In this document: one piece after another, positions 1 to 8,225 of the stretch | Position numbering within the stretch: position 1 is the first letter of the stretch | How the letters are laid out: each line of letters begins with the position of its first letter | Assembly (NCBI GenBank): GCA_964628985.1 | Contig: CAZVNJ010000004.1 | Span: forward strand, 1 to 64,000 | Length of the DNA: 64,000 bases | Direction: 5' to 3' | From: SURF-43 sp964628985 | GTDB taxonomy: Bacteria; Chloroflexota; Dehalococcoidia; UBA2979 | Position numbers and translations under genes: made by a program | Notes under the pieces: generated by a model | What the model was told of the DNA's origin: nothing | Seen by the model: only the letters and a program-made list of their open reading frames with translations | The model's database searches: none

Positions 1-120
1 GGAATCTCCCGGAACACCCGGCATGAGCGGTACGTTAGACATACCGGGCAGAAGGCTTGCGAAGGGCACCACGGGGGTATCCCGACCGATGCTACCACCG
101 CCCCCCGCCGGAGGCACCCG

Positions 121-825
121 ATGCGCACCGTCCTGCTGGCCCTCTGCACACTCTCCGCGCTGTCACTCGCCTGCGACCGCGGCGAGCCGCCCCCCACCAA
201 TCCACTCGACGACTCCCGAGTCACAGGCACGCCGGCCCCCGCCCCTACCGGGCCCGCCGTCTTCCCGCCCTCGCCCGGTGCTCCCCCCACGCCACCTGCC
301 GGCTCGACCACCGCGCCCACACCGGACGCGGTCGCCGAGGCCGCGCGCGAGAAGGCCGCTGGCCGGGCCATCGAGGCGATCGCGCTCTGGCTCGGCGTCC
401 CCCAGACGGAGTTCTCGATCGACCGCATCGAGACGGTGGCGTGGCCCAGCGCGTGCCTCGGTGTAGCCAGACCCGAAATCGCGTGTGCCCAGGTCGTCAC
501 ACCTGGAGAGCGGGTTATGCTGCGCCACCGCTCCGGTGAGACCTACGAAGTGCACCTCGGTCCGCGCAACGCGGCCGCCTGGCAGCCGCGCTACGAGGCA
601 GTCCGGGTGATCGAGAGTGTCGATTTGTCGACCGGCCTCGTGACGCTGCGCCCGATCAGCGGCAGCGACGAGATGGGGACGAAGCACCGTCCGGTGCCCG
701 GCTCATTCGTCGGCGGGATCAAGGACCTGAAGGCGGGCGACCGCGTGCAGATCGCCGTGGCACCCTGGCCCGCGCGTGACGCCGGCGTTTCGGCCATCGT
801 CTGGATGGTGCGCACCTCGTCTTAG
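121..825 (+). CDS. Secreted lipoprotein, unknown function
   Basis: A 234-residue predicted lipoprotein. Residues 1-17 are a hydrophobic signal and C18 follows a lipobox-like LSLAC, so the mature protein should be lipid-anchored on the outer face of the membrane. A Pro/Thr-rich linker covers about residues 23-67. The remaining roughly 160 residues look globular and contain two cysteines around WPSACLG and IACAQVVTPG, a pattern I associate with extracytoplasmic Chloroflexota proteins but cannot name. The gene stands alone, with a convergent lyase gene downstream. Other frames over this interval are shadows, because only this one has a signal peptide. Function not recognised. Confidence 0.8.
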   Translation: MRTVLLALCTLSALSLACDRGEPPPTNPLDDSRVTGTPAPAPTGPAVFPPSPGAPPTPPAGSTTAPTPDAVAEAAREKAAGRAIEAIALWLGVPQTEFSIDRIETVAWPSACLGVARPEIACAQVVTPGERVMLRHRSGETYEVHLGPRNAAAWQPRYEAVRVIESVDLSTGLVTLRPISGSDEMGTKHRPVPGSFVGGIKDLKAGDRVQIAVAPWPARDAGVSAIVWMVRTSS

Positions 826-902
826 CCGGACGCACGACCCCTTCGCGTGATCGGACACCGAAGCGGGGGTAGGTCGCCTCAGTGTCCCATCGCGCATGAG
901 GG

Positions 903-1802
903 CTAGCGCACCCGCTCGCGCGCCTCGATCGCGGCGGCTAGGCCGACGAGCGCACGGGCGCGACGGACCGTGCGACGGTCCACGATGCGGTCGGTCGTCG
1001 GCGACTCGAGGACCTCGCCGGCCACAACGCCCACCCATGCGCCGTCGGAGCGCACGCGCTCCCACTCCGTGAGCATCGCACGGGCGATGGCGACCTCCGT
1101 TGGGTCGGGCGCAAACAGCGCGTTCAGGCCACGGACAGTTGTCTCGTCATGTGTCGCGGCCCCCGCTGCGCCGAAGTCATGGGCGCGCGCTGGCAGCGAG
1201 GCCCACTCAGGGCGGTGGGCTTCGAGCGAGAGGAGCCAGGGTAGGCGTGCCGTGTCGGCGTGAATAGCCACATCAGCCATCGCGTGTTCGTAGAGCGTGC
1301 TGGCGCGCTCGCCGAGGCGCAGGTCCAGCCGCAGTCCCTCCGCACTCAGCGCGACAGCGGAGTGCCGGTCCACCGCTTCGAGGATCCGAGGGAGGGCGGC
1401 CAGTCCCTCGGCGGAGTCGATCTCAGGGATGAGCCGGATACCGCCTGGGGTGAGCCCGAGGCGCATCTCCCGCTTCCGGATCTGCACGTCCGCGTCGCGC
1501 GCGTCCTGGGGCACCTCCGTGCCCGCGAGCACCACCGCCGCGAGCCACGGGCCTACGACCACATCGAGGTCGTCTTCCATGGCTCGTGAACGAGTGTCCG
1601 CGACGCGGGCGAACACTGGACGGCCCGCCTTCGCGATCGCCTTCGCGTGCTTCGCAGCGAGCGCCCGCGCCTCGGCGCGCTGCCCGACGACGGCGGGACG
1701 TGCGAGGTCGATCACCACGGCGTCTGCCGCGGAGCGAGTGGCGGCGGCCAGTGCCTGGACATCGAGGGCTGAGATCACGAGGAGACTGCGCAGCGCGAGC
1801 AT
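903..1802 (-). CDS. HpcH/HpaI aldolase / CitE-like lyase family protein
   Basis: A 299-residue protein resembling the citrate-lyase beta (CitE/HpcH) TIM-barrel family, whose members cleave or condense acyl-CoA or 2-oxo-acid substrates using Mg2+. Supporting features are the N-terminal barrel strand with VIDLARPAV, the central GIRLIPEIDSAEGL segment (the usual active-site Glu strand), and a C-terminal FAPDPTEVAIARAMLTEWE helix typical of CitE-like enzymes. Some canonical residues look altered: the usual DLEDAV stretch reads VIDLARP. Substrate specificity is therefore unclear and the protein may be a divergent paralogue. It is on the same strand as the downstream hydrolase and phosphotransferase genes. 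Confidence 0.7.
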   Translation of the reverse strand: MLALRSLLVISALDVQALAAATRSAADAVVIDLARPAVVGQRAEARALAAKHAKAIAKAGRPVFARVADTRSRAMEDDLDVVVGPWLAAVVLAGTEVPQDARDADVQIRKREMRLGLTPGGIRLIPEIDSAEGLAALPRILEAVDRHSAVALSAEGLRLDLRLGERASTLYEHAMADVAIHADTARLPWLLSLEAHRPEWASLPARAHDFGAAGAATHDETTVRGLNALFAPDPTEVAIARAMLTEWERVRSDGAWVGVVAGEVLESPTTDRIVDRRTVRRARALVGLAAAIEARERVR

Positions 1803-1829
1803 CAGCGTTCCCGTCTTGCGAGGCCGATC

Positions 1830-2552
1830 CTAGAGGATGACGTCTTCGCCGAGCGGCGATCCCGCTTCGACGTCACGCAGGAAGTCCAGCACGGCCTGGT
1901 TCCACTCGCGGGGGCGTTGGCCCGAACTGCCGTGCCCGCAGGCCTCGAGCATCACGGCGCGACGTCGAGGGAGGGCGTCAGCCACGCGTTGGAAGCCGGG
2001 CATGATCATGTCGTCCATCATCCCGACGATGAGTAGCGTTGGGACGTCCAGCATCTTCAGCGCCGGTGTGAGGTCGGGCCGCTCGCGCATCGCGCGCATG
2101 CACCCCTCCATCCCGGGGTCACCCGCCCATTCTTCGAACGAACGGGACGGGCGAGGTGGCTGGTCCGCGTCTCGTGTGACGGAATCGCTGACAATGAGGG
2201 CGTAGGTATCGCGCGGGTGGTCGACCGCGTACTGCGTCACGATCTGGCCACCAAAGGACATGCCGCCCACCACCGCGCCGTCGACCGCATCGAGCGCTTC
2301 GAGGAGGCCCCGGAGGTCGGAGGCGAGTGCGGGCATCGTGTACGACTCGATGTCTGCGGGCGCCGATGATCCGCCGTGTCCGCGCGCGTCCCAGCAGATC
2401 AGGCGGTACTGCTGGGAGAGCACATGCATCTGCGGGAACCACATCTCGAGTCCCACACCAAAGCCATGCGCCAGTGCGACGGGACGCGCATCACGAGGGC
2501 CACGCTCGTCGTAGCGGATGCGGACACCAGAGGGCAGTTCGACATGCGGCAT
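1830..2552 (-). CDS. Alpha/beta hydrolase
   Basis: An alpha/beta-hydrolase-fold protein of about 240 residues. An HGFG oxyanion motif lies near residue 30, the nucleophile elbow GMSFGG near residue 100, an acidic residue in GMMDD near 175, and the catalytic His in GHGSS near 205. This is the Ser-Asp-His order of esterases, lactonases and haloalkane-dehalogenase relatives. I chose the internal ATG at 2552 (MPHVELPSG) because the family normally begins about here; an ATG at 2564 would add four residues. It lies between the lyase gene and the phosphotransferase gene, all on the minus strand with short gaps, so co-transcription is plausible. Substrate unknown. Confidence 0.8.
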   Translation of the reverse strand: MPHVELPSGVRIRYDERGPRDARPVALAHGFGVGLEMWFPQMHVLSQQYRLICWDARGHGGSSAPADIESYTMPALASDLRGLLEALDAVDGAVVGGMSFGGQIVTQYAVDHPRDTYALIVSDSVTRDADQPPRPSRSFEEWAGDPGMEGCMRAMRERPDLTPALKMLDVPTLLIVGMMDDMIMPGFQRVADALPRRRAVMLEACGHGSSGQRPREWNQAVLDFLRDVEAGSPLGEDVIL

Positions 2553-2593
2553 GGGATCCCTCACGTCCGTTGCAGGGCCGGGCTGCCCGCAGT

Positions 2594-3583
2594 CTACGCG
2601 TCTCGGCGCACGGCCCGAGGCAGCGCCGCGCGCAGCGCCGCAATCGCCTCGGGGAGACGCGATGTGTCTCCGCTGATCGAATGCTTCTCCACTTTCTGCA
2701 GCGCGAGCACGGTCAGCAACTGGTATGCCTCGGCTTCTCGCACGTCGCGCATCACGCGGCGCGGTTCGTAGCCGTCGAGCAGCAGGTCGAGCGCCCTCCA
2801 GCCGCGGTGCGCGGCGAAGTAGTAGGCGAACGAGGCGAGGTCGAACGCGACGGGCACGATGGCGGCGTCACCAAAGTCCATGACCGCGGCGAGCCGCCCG
2901 CCATGCACGAGCAGATGCTTCGCGTACAGGTCGGTGTGGCACACGCCCACCTGCGCTGTGGCGTCCGCGTATCGGAGCAGCGGTTCGCGTAGTTCCCCCA
3001 GCACACTGGCGAGGTCGGGCGCCTGGCGCATCACCGGATGCGCGAGGAGCGGCCTGCCGTCGAACGGCCACAGCCGCGGCCAGCGTGACAGGAGGCCGTC
3101 TGTGGGAGTCGACACGCTTCCCTGGATCACCTCCGCGCGGTCCTCGAGGGCCCCCCGCCCTTCGACAGGCAGGGCATGCAGCCGCGCGAGAAGCCGCCCC
3201 AGGTCCGCCACCGCGTCGGGGTGCCTCGCGGCGTCCAGTTCCTCCCCGGTGGCGAGTGCCAGGACCTGCCAGGACCAGCGTCCTTCGAGCGGATCTCGGT
3301 CGGCAGTCGCGGAACAGGCAATCGGTTCCGGGACAGGAGCACCAGCGTCCTGGGCACGCAGGGCGAGGTGGATGGCGTGGCGGGCCGCCAGGTTGGCGGG
3401 GTCGTCCTGGTGAGTGGCATCCCGGCCGGCTCGAGGAATCTCGACGACGACCGCCACCTCCCGCCGCCCGGCCTCGACCGCCCAGGCGACGCAGGTCACA
3501 CCGCGACCGAGCGGGCGGACCTCGCCGGGAGCCTCCCCGGTGACCTCGCGGACGACCCGAGCGATCGAGGTCGCGTCCGGCAT
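2594..3583 (-). CDS. Phosphotransferase, aminoglycoside-kinase (APH) fold
   Basis: A protein of about 329 residues with an APH/choline-kinase fold. The catalytic loop reads HTDLYAKHLL, matching HxDxxxxN except that His replaces the usual Asn, and is followed by the metal-binding VMDFGDAA. An N-terminal glycine-rich stretch with VAVVVEIPRA fits the ATP-binding lobe. The start at 3583 (MPDATSIARVV) matches where the fold begins; upstream ATGs add residues that do not look native. Family members phosphorylate small molecules such as aminoglycosides, homoserine or choline, and nothing here fixes the substrate. Short gap to the hydrolase gene downstream. Confidence 0.75.
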   Translation of the reverse strand: MPDATSIARVVREVTGEAPGEVRPLGRGVTCVAWAVEAGRREVAVVVEIPRAGRDATHQDDPANLAARHAIHLALRAQDAGAPVPEPIACSATADRDPLEGRWSWQVLALATGEELDAARHPDAVADLGRLLARLHALPVEGRGALEDRAEVIQGSVSTPTDGLLSRWPRLWPFDGRPLLAHPVMRQAPDLASVLGELREPLLRYADATAQVGVCHTDLYAKHLLVHGGRLAAVMDFGDAAIVPVAFDLASFAYYFAAHRGWRALDLLLDGYEPRRVMRDVREAEAYQLLTVLALQKVEKHSISGDTSRLPEAIAALRAALPRAVRRDA

Positions 3584-3746
3584 CAAGCCCAGCCCGCCAC
3601 CGGCCATCCGCGCCCTCCGAGCCCCGTGATCAGGCAATGCTTGCCCGCGCCCCCTAGAGTACGGGCGGCGCAACGGCCCGGGCGGGACGTGCGCACAGCG
3701 TGTGGAGCCGCCGCAGCGGCGCGGCGTGAGCGGGGAGATTCGCGAT

Positions 3747-4169
3747 ATGGCCTCGGCAGCAGAGATGCGTCAGCAGTTGGCGGCAAACCGGGCGGCCTTC
3801 CGGGAGGCGCTGAGCGCCCTCGGCGGCAAGTGGGAGCAGCCCGCCCCAGACGACGAGTGGACCCCCCGCCGCATCGCCGAGCACGCCATCGGCGCGGACG
3901 TCCTCTTCTCGACTCGCTGCTTCGAGGCCATGCAGGCGAAGCCGACCGATTGGGAGCGCCAGCCGCTGGAGACGCTGGAGGCTGCTCTCGCCCGGTTAGA
4001 CGCAGCCACGGCCATCTCGGACCGCGCGTTCCGCTATGTGGAAGACCATGACCTCTTGAAGGCCGGCAACCCCACGTCTGAGGCCTACCCGAAGAACGTG
4101 GGGGGCATCCTCCAGAACGCCATTGAGCACTACGCGGAGCACACGGAGACCCTGAAGAAGCGGGCCTAG
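3747..4169 (+). CDS. DinB-like four-helix protein
   Basis: A protein of about 140 residues resembling the DinB/YfiT-like metal-dependent superfamily of small four-helix bundles. WTPRRIAEHAIGAD carries the conserved His-helix, and IEHYAEHTETLKKRA at the C terminus holds the last metal-ligand histidines. The ATG at 3747 is preceded by a GGGGAG ribosome-binding site, so the longer reading from 3702 is not needed. Biochemical roles in this family are diverse (thiol transferases, isomerases) and cannot be assigned here. A hairpin at 4193-4219 follows the gene. Confidence 0.7.
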   Translation: MASAAEMRQQLAANRAAFREALSALGGKWEQPAPDDEWTPRRIAEHAIGADVLFSTRCFEAMQAKPTDWERQPLETLEAALARLDAATAISDRAFRYVEDHDLLKAGNPTSEAYPKNVGGILQNAIEHYAEHTETLKKRA

Positions 4170-4192
4170 TCTCCGCCCGTCGGCACTGGCCA

Positions 4193-4219
4193 CCCGGGAG
4201 GAATGGGCGGCCTCCCGGG
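4193..4219 (+). terminator. Hairpin after the DinB-like gene
   Basis: A nine-base-pair perfect stem (4193-4201 with 4211-4219, CCCGGGAGG and its complement) lies 24 nt after the stop codon. There is no T-run, so it is a possible but weak terminator. It also sits just upstream of the rpsT promoter. Confidence 0.4.
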
Positions 4220-4227
4220 GTTCCGGC

Positions 4228-4257
4228 TTGCCCCTGCGGGTGCCGGGAGCCTACGAT
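4228..4257 (+). promoter_or_regulatory. Predicted promoter of rpsT
   Basis: TTGCCC at 4228-4233 and TACGAT at 4252-4257 are 18 bp apart and resemble a housekeeping promoter. Transcription would start near 4264, leaving a leader of about 58 nt before the rpsT ATG at 4322. Confidence 0.45.
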
Positions 4258-4321
4258 TTCTGGACGCCCTCGGACTGCGGTAGTCCGAGTGCCTCCCCCG
4301 TGCATGTGACGAGGTTCCCAG

Positions 4322-4591
4322 ATGGCCCACTCGAAGTCCGCCCGCAAGCGCATTCGCCAGAACGAGCGCCACGCGACCATGAATAAGCCGTTCCGCACGC
4401 GCGCAGCCCGCGCCCTGCGTGACGCCCGGGCCGCCATCAAGGCAGGCGACGCGGAGGCCCCCACGGCCGTCCGCACTGCGCAGTCCGCGCTGGACCGTGC
4501 CGCCCGCCGAAACATCATTCACCCCAACGCCGCCTCTCGGTCCAAGGCTCGCCTCGCCCGCGCGCTGAAGATCATGCAGACGGCCGCCTAA
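4322..4591 (+). CDS. rpsT: 30S ribosomal protein S20
   Basis: An 89-residue, highly basic protein with the typical S20 start MAHSKSARKRIRQ and conserved internal segments such as RAAIKAGDAE, IIHPNAASRSKARLA and a C-terminal alanine. Length and pattern fit bacterial S20, a primary 16S rRNA-binding protein of the small subunit. It is monocistronic: it has its own predicted promoter and is followed after 28 nt by a strong GC-rich terminator. A long opposite-strand reading frame over this interval is a composition shadow. Confidence 0.97.
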   Translation: MAHSKSARKRIRQNERHATMNKPFRTRAARALRDARAAIKAGDAEAPTAVRTAQSALDRAARRNIIHPNAASRSKARLARALKIMQTAA

Positions 4592-4619
4592 CAGCCCTCC
4601 CTCCACCGGAGAGACGCCT

Positions 4620-4642
4620 CGGGCCCCGCAAGGGGCCCGTTT
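4620..4642 (+). terminator. rpsT intrinsic terminator
   Basis: An eight-base-pair stem CGGGCCCC / GGGGCCCG with a GCAA tetraloop, followed immediately by TTT. This is a canonical rho-independent terminator 28 nt after the rpsT stop. Confidence 0.85.
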
Positions 4643-4736
4643 CGTGCCCGCCCTCCCGGGGCAATGTCCTCGACGCGACACGGGTGCGATACTCCGGCCT
4701 CGGGAAGTCAACCGCGACGCAGCCGAAGGCCGACGC

Positions 4737-5810
4737 ATGCGCGCCACCATCTTTCACGCGCCCGGGCGGGTCACCGTCGAGGATCGCCCCACGCCAGCGG
4801 CCGGACGGGGGGAGATCCGGCTGCGCATAGCCGCTGCCTCGCTCTGCGCCTCGGACGTGCGGGTCTACCGGGGCGAGAAGTACGCCCTCCCCGGCGTCAT
4901 CCCCGGCCATGAACTCTCAGGAGTGGTGGACCAGGTCGGCGACGGCGTCACGGGCATCGCCGAGGGCGATCGAGTCGTGATCTGCCCCATCGTCGCCTGC
5001 AACCAGTGCCGCTACTGCCTGCTCGGCAGGCGTAACCGCTGCGTCGCCCGCACCACGCTGGGGTATGACCTCGATGGCGGCTTTGCAGAACACATCGTGG
5101 TGCCGGCCGCCATCGTCAACAGTGGCCACGTGATTCCGGTGCCGGCAGCACTGCCGCTGGACCTGGCGGCGATCGTGGAACCCTCTGCCTGCACGCTCGC
5201 AAGTCTCGAACTGTGCGAGGTGGGCGCGGGGGCGTCCATGGTGATCATGGGTGCAGGGCCGATGGGCCTCCTGCACCTGATCCTCGGGCGCGCGCTAGGG
5301 GCTGGCCCGATCATTGTGAGCGAGCCGATGGAGGAGCGCCGAGCCATCGCCCGGCGCTGGGGCGCCGACATCGTCCTCGACCCCACCCACGAGGACGTCG
5401 GGGCCGCCGTGCGTGATGCTACGGGAGGCCTCGGTGCGGATGCCGTGGTCGTCTCGGTGGGCATCGGCGAAATGGTCTCCCCGGCGCTGTCGCTCGTCCG
5501 TCCACAGGGCATCGTCAACCTGTTCGCCGGCTTCCCCAAGGGTGCGCCAGCGGTGCCGTTCGACCCGAACCTGGTGCATTACGGCGAGGTGATCCTGACC
5601 GGATCCCAGAATGCGACGACAGACCAGTACCGGCGCACGGTGGCGATGCTCGGTTCCGTCCCGCACATCGACGAGGTGGTCACGAACCGCTACGGCATCG
5701 AGCGTGCGCCCGAGGCGTACGAGTCGCGTCTCGCCCTTGCCGGGCTGAAGTCACTGGTCGAGTTCCCGGGCGTGGACCCGCTCTTTTCGACAAACGTGGG
5801 GGTCGCGTGA
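4737..5810 (+). CDS. Zinc-dependent alcohol dehydrogenase (medium-chain)
   Basis: A 357-residue medium-chain dehydrogenase/reductase. Catalytic zinc ligands are expected from SLCASDV (Cys) and IPGHE (His/Glu). The structural zinc lobe is the four-cysteine run CNQCRYCLLGRRNRC. The NAD(P)-binding Rossmann motif is MGAGPMGLLH. The overall pattern resembles sorbitol, threonine or L-iditol dehydrogenases, which oxidise secondary alcohols or polyols. The ATG at 4737 matches the family N terminus; the reading from 4644 overlaps the rpsT terminator region. The stop overlaps the GTG of the next gene by 4 nt, so the two are translationally coupled. Confidence 0.9.
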   Translation: MRATIFHAPGRVTVEDRPTPAAGRGEIRLRIAAASLCASDVRVYRGEKYALPGVIPGHELSGVVDQVGDGVTGIAEGDRVVICPIVACNQCRYCLLGRRNRCVARTTLGYDLDGGFAEHIVVPAAIVNSGHVIPVPAALPLDLAAIVEPSACTLASLELCEVGAGASMVIMGAGPMGLLHLILGRALGAGPIIVSEPMEERRAIARRWGADIVLDPTHEDVGAAVRDATGGLGADAVVVSVGIGEMVSPALSLVRPQGIVNLFAGFPKGAPAVPFDPNLVHYGEVILTGSQNATTDQYRRTVAMLGSVPHIDEVVTNRYGIERAPEAYESRLALAGLKSLVEFPGVDPLFSTNVGVA

Positions 5811-6559
5811 GTTTCCTGCGGCGTGGCGAAGAGGTCCGGCGCGAGACCGCAGCCCGAGACCTCGCGACCTCCCGTCGTCAGGAGGCTGTCCGACTCGGGG
5901 ACGCCTTCCGCAGCGAGCGGACGCGCCGGGGCATCACACTGAACGATGCGGAACGCACGACCCGCATCAACCGCGTCTACCTCGAAGCCATCGAGGAAGG
6001 GCGACTGGAGGCCTTGCCGGCCCCGGTCTACACCCGCGGCTTCGTCCGCCTCTACGCCCGTTTCCTTGGCATCGACCCTGATGCGGCGGTGGGCATGATC
6101 CCGGAGGGACTGCCGCGCCCCGCGGGCCTCGAGCCGATGCCTGGCATGCGGCGCACGCCACCTCCCACGGTCCCGCTGCCCCCGCTCACGCCGCCGGTTT
6201 TCATCGCCGCCGTGTTGGGCCTGGTGCTTCTCATCACGCTGATCTGGTTGGTGCCCCGGGCCTTCGGCGGGGACGGGGATACGACGGCAGGCAATGCTCC
6301 CGCCGACAGCACACCCGTCGTCCGGAGCGGAGAGGTGCCTAACCTCGTGGGTCTGACTCGCGATCAGGCCAGCAAGGCCGTTACCGACGCTGGCCTGGCT
6401 CCGCTGGTCTTCGAGGCGACCAATACGGCGCCCCCTGGTCAGGTCTTCCAGCAGTCGCCCGCGCCCGGCACTGCGCTCGCGCCCGGCGGGACGGTCACAC
6501 TCTTCGTCTCGCAACCGCCCCTCGGCTCCCCCACACCGTCTGCGACGCCCTCTCGTTAG
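5807..6559 (+). CDS. RodZ-like HTH membrane protein with PASTA domain
   Basis: A 250-residue protein with three parts. The N-terminal region (about residues 30-100) is the RodZ/XRE-type helix-turn-helix, with LGDAFRSERTRRGITL and INRVYLEAIEEGRLEALP. A single transmembrane helix lies near residues 128-150, followed by an external PASTA-like domain (VPNLVGLTRDQASKAV, about 175-240). RodZ family members link the MreB cytoskeleton to the membrane, and PASTA domains sense cell-wall fragments or lipid II. This fusion therefore suggests a role in cell shape or wall sensing. The GTG start overlaps the dehydrogenase stop (GTGA). Confidence 0.8.
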   Translation: MSFLRRGEEVRRETAARDLATSRRQEAVRLGDAFRSERTRRGITLNDAERTTRINRVYLEAIEEGRLEALPAPVYTRGFVRLYARFLGIDPDAAVGMIPEGLPRPAGLEPMPGMRRTPPPTVPLPPLTPPVFIAAVLGLVLLITLIWLVPRAFGGDGDTTAGNAPADSTPVVRSGEVPNLVGLTRDQASKAVTDAGLAPLVFEATNTAPPGQVFQQSPAPGTALAPGGTVTLFVSQPPLGSPTPSATPSR

Positions 6560-6669
6560 GGTTGTCCTCGGCGAGCGCGTGGAGGCCTCGGCGGCGGCAA
6601 ACTGCTCCGGAGAGGCGCCGCGTCGCCGAGGACGGGCAGCGCCTCCGGGTTGTCAGCGGCTCCCACCCG

Positions 6670-6684
6670 TAGACTGTCTAGGTG
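6670..6684 (+). promoter_or_regulatory. Possible leaderless promoter of rimO
   Basis: TAGACT at 6670-6675 lies 6 nt before the rimO GTG at 6682, so transcription would start at or next to the start codon. No ribosome-binding site precedes the GTG. The only -35-like element, TTGTCA at 6650-6655, is 14 bp away, which is short, so the call is tentative. Confidence 0.35.
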
Positions 6685-8055
6685 AAGTACCACCTCGTCA
6701 CCCTCGGCTGCGCCAAGAACACCGTGGACTCCATGCGGTTGGAGCAGGCGCTGCGCAATGGCCGCCACCTCGCGGTCGACGCCCCCGAGGATGCCGACCT
6801 CCTCTTCGTGAACACTTGCGGCTTCATCGACGCGGCGAAGGACGAATCCATCGGTGTCGTACGGGAACTGGAGGAGGCGAAGCGCCCCGGCCAGCGGCTC
6901 TACGTCGTCGGTTGCCTCACGCAGATCGCCGAGAGCCAGGTGCGCGAGGCGGTCCCCACCATCGATGGCGCGTTCGGCGTCGAGGCGTGGGACGCGATCG
7001 CGGCAGAGATTGGCGCTGCGAGCGAGACGTACGACATCCCGCAGGGCGCGTCGATGTCGTTCGGACAGCCTTCGGCCTACCTGAAGATCTCAGACGGCTG
7101 CGACCGCCCCTGCACGTTCTGCATCATCCCCACGATCAAGGGCTCGATGCACTCGATGGACACACGCCGCTTGGTCGCGGAGGCGCGGATGTACGCCGCT
7201 TCCGGCACGAAGGAACTCGTGCTCGTCGCGCAGGACCTCACGGCGTACGGCGAGGATGAGGGTGGCCGTGACGGCCTTGCGGCGCTCCTGGAGACACTGG
7301 CCGCCGAGGTGCCGGAAGTGCCGTGGATCCGGCTGATGTACGCCTACCCCGGCCGTGTCACGCCTCGGCTGGCCGAGACGATGGCCGCGCTTCCCAACGT
7401 CGTGCCGTACCTCGACATGCCCCTCCAGCACGGCAGCGATGCCGTCCTGCGCCGGATGAAGCGGCCCGTCCTCGCGAAGTCCCGCCAGAGCATCGATGTG
7501 ATCCGCGCGGCCATCCCGGACGTCGTGCTGCGTACGACGTTCATCGTCGGTTTTCCTGGAGAGACCGAGGCGGAGTTCCGCGAGATGCTCGACTTCGTCC
7601 GCGAGCAGCGGTTCGACCACGTCGGCGCGTTTACGTATTCGCCGCAGGTAGGGACGCCTGCCGAGTTGATGGGTGAGCAGGTACCGGAACCGGTGAAGCA
7701 GGAGCGCTATGGGCGCTTGATGGAACTCGCCCAGGAGATATCGCTCGCTTCGAACCGCAAGATGGTCGGACGCGAGGTGGACGTACTCGTCGAGTCCCGG
7801 GAACCTTCGAGGTCTGCGGGTGGCGATCCCATCGTGGTCGGCCGCACGATGCGCGACGCGCCAGAGGTGGACGGGCTGGCCCTCCTGAAGGGCACCTATC
7901 CCGCGGGATCGATGGTGCGGGCGGTCGTGCGTGGCGCCCTGCCGTACGACCTGCTCTGCGACCCGATCGAGGCTGCGTCACCGGGGCCCTCGGTCCGTCC
8001 CGGTCGCGCCTCGCGCGGTGCTGGCGATGCCCGGATCAGGCGCCGGCGCGGCTAG
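6682..8055 (+). CDS. rimO: Ribosomal protein S12 methylthiotransferase RimO
   Basis: A 457-residue radical-SAM methylthiotransferase. The N-terminal MTTase domain has cysteines in LVTLGCAKNTVDS, VNTCGFID and VVGCLTQ. The radical-SAM motif CDRPCTFC lies near residue 140, and a C-terminal TRAM domain begins near 370. RimO adds a methylthio group to an Asp of ribosomal protein S12. The CAKNTVDS signature favours RimO over the tRNA-modifying MiaB. The GTG start at 6682 gives MKYHLVTLGCAKN, the expected N terminus. A basic tail of about 30 residues after the TRAM domain is unusual. Confidence 0.95.
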   Translation: MKYHLVTLGCAKNTVDSMRLEQALRNGRHLAVDAPEDADLLFVNTCGFIDAAKDESIGVVRELEEAKRPGQRLYVVGCLTQIAESQVREAVPTIDGAFGVEAWDAIAAEIGAASETYDIPQGASMSFGQPSAYLKISDGCDRPCTFCIIPTIKGSMHSMDTRRLVAEARMYAASGTKELVLVAQDLTAYGEDEGGRDGLAALLETLAAEVPEVPWIRLMYAYPGRVTPRLAETMAALPNVVPYLDMPLQHGSDAVLRRMKRPVLAKSRQSIDVIRAAIPDVVLRTTFIVGFPGETEAEFREMLDFVREQRFDHVGAFTYSPQVGTPAELMGEQVPEPVKQERYGRLMELAQEISLASNRKMVGREVDVLVESREPSRSAGGDPIVVGRTMRDAPEVDGLALLKGTYPAGSMVRAVVRGALPYDLLCDPIEAASPGPSVRPGRASRGAGDARIRRRRG

Positions 8056-8144
8056 CGGCTGCGCTCCCCGACTGCCCAGGCACCGAGTCCCGAGTGTCGC
8101 TAGTGCTACGCGTTGTTCCGCTCGGACGCCTCCCTGACGTCGTG

Positions 8145-8163
8145 GCCAACTCTCAGAGTTGGC
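8145..8163 (+). terminator. Hairpin after rimO
   Basis: GCCAACTCT and its reverse complement separated by one base, followed by TTCACCCC. It lies 89 nt after the rimO stop and is plausible as its terminator, though the T-run is weak. Confidence 0.4.
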
Positions 8164-8184
8164 TTCACCCCTCCCTAACGACCA

Positions 8185-8218
8185 CCCGGCATCGACGCGC
8201 ATGCGCGTCGATGCCGGG
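8185..8218. terminator. 34-bp perfect palindrome between convergent genes
   Basis: A perfect inverted repeat of 17 bp per arm, centred between 8201 and 8202, lies between the convergent rimO and surface-protein genes. It could form a long hairpin or cruciform on either strand and probably acts as a bidirectional terminator. Neither side has a clear T-run, and the absence of an unpaired loop is unusual. Confidence 0.55.
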
Positions 8219-8225
8219 GTAGTGG

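Noticed and set aside
1..120. Possible gene or regulatory element at the window start
   Set aside because: Open frames here are shadows of the lipoprotein gene and I see no convincing promoter or RNA structure.
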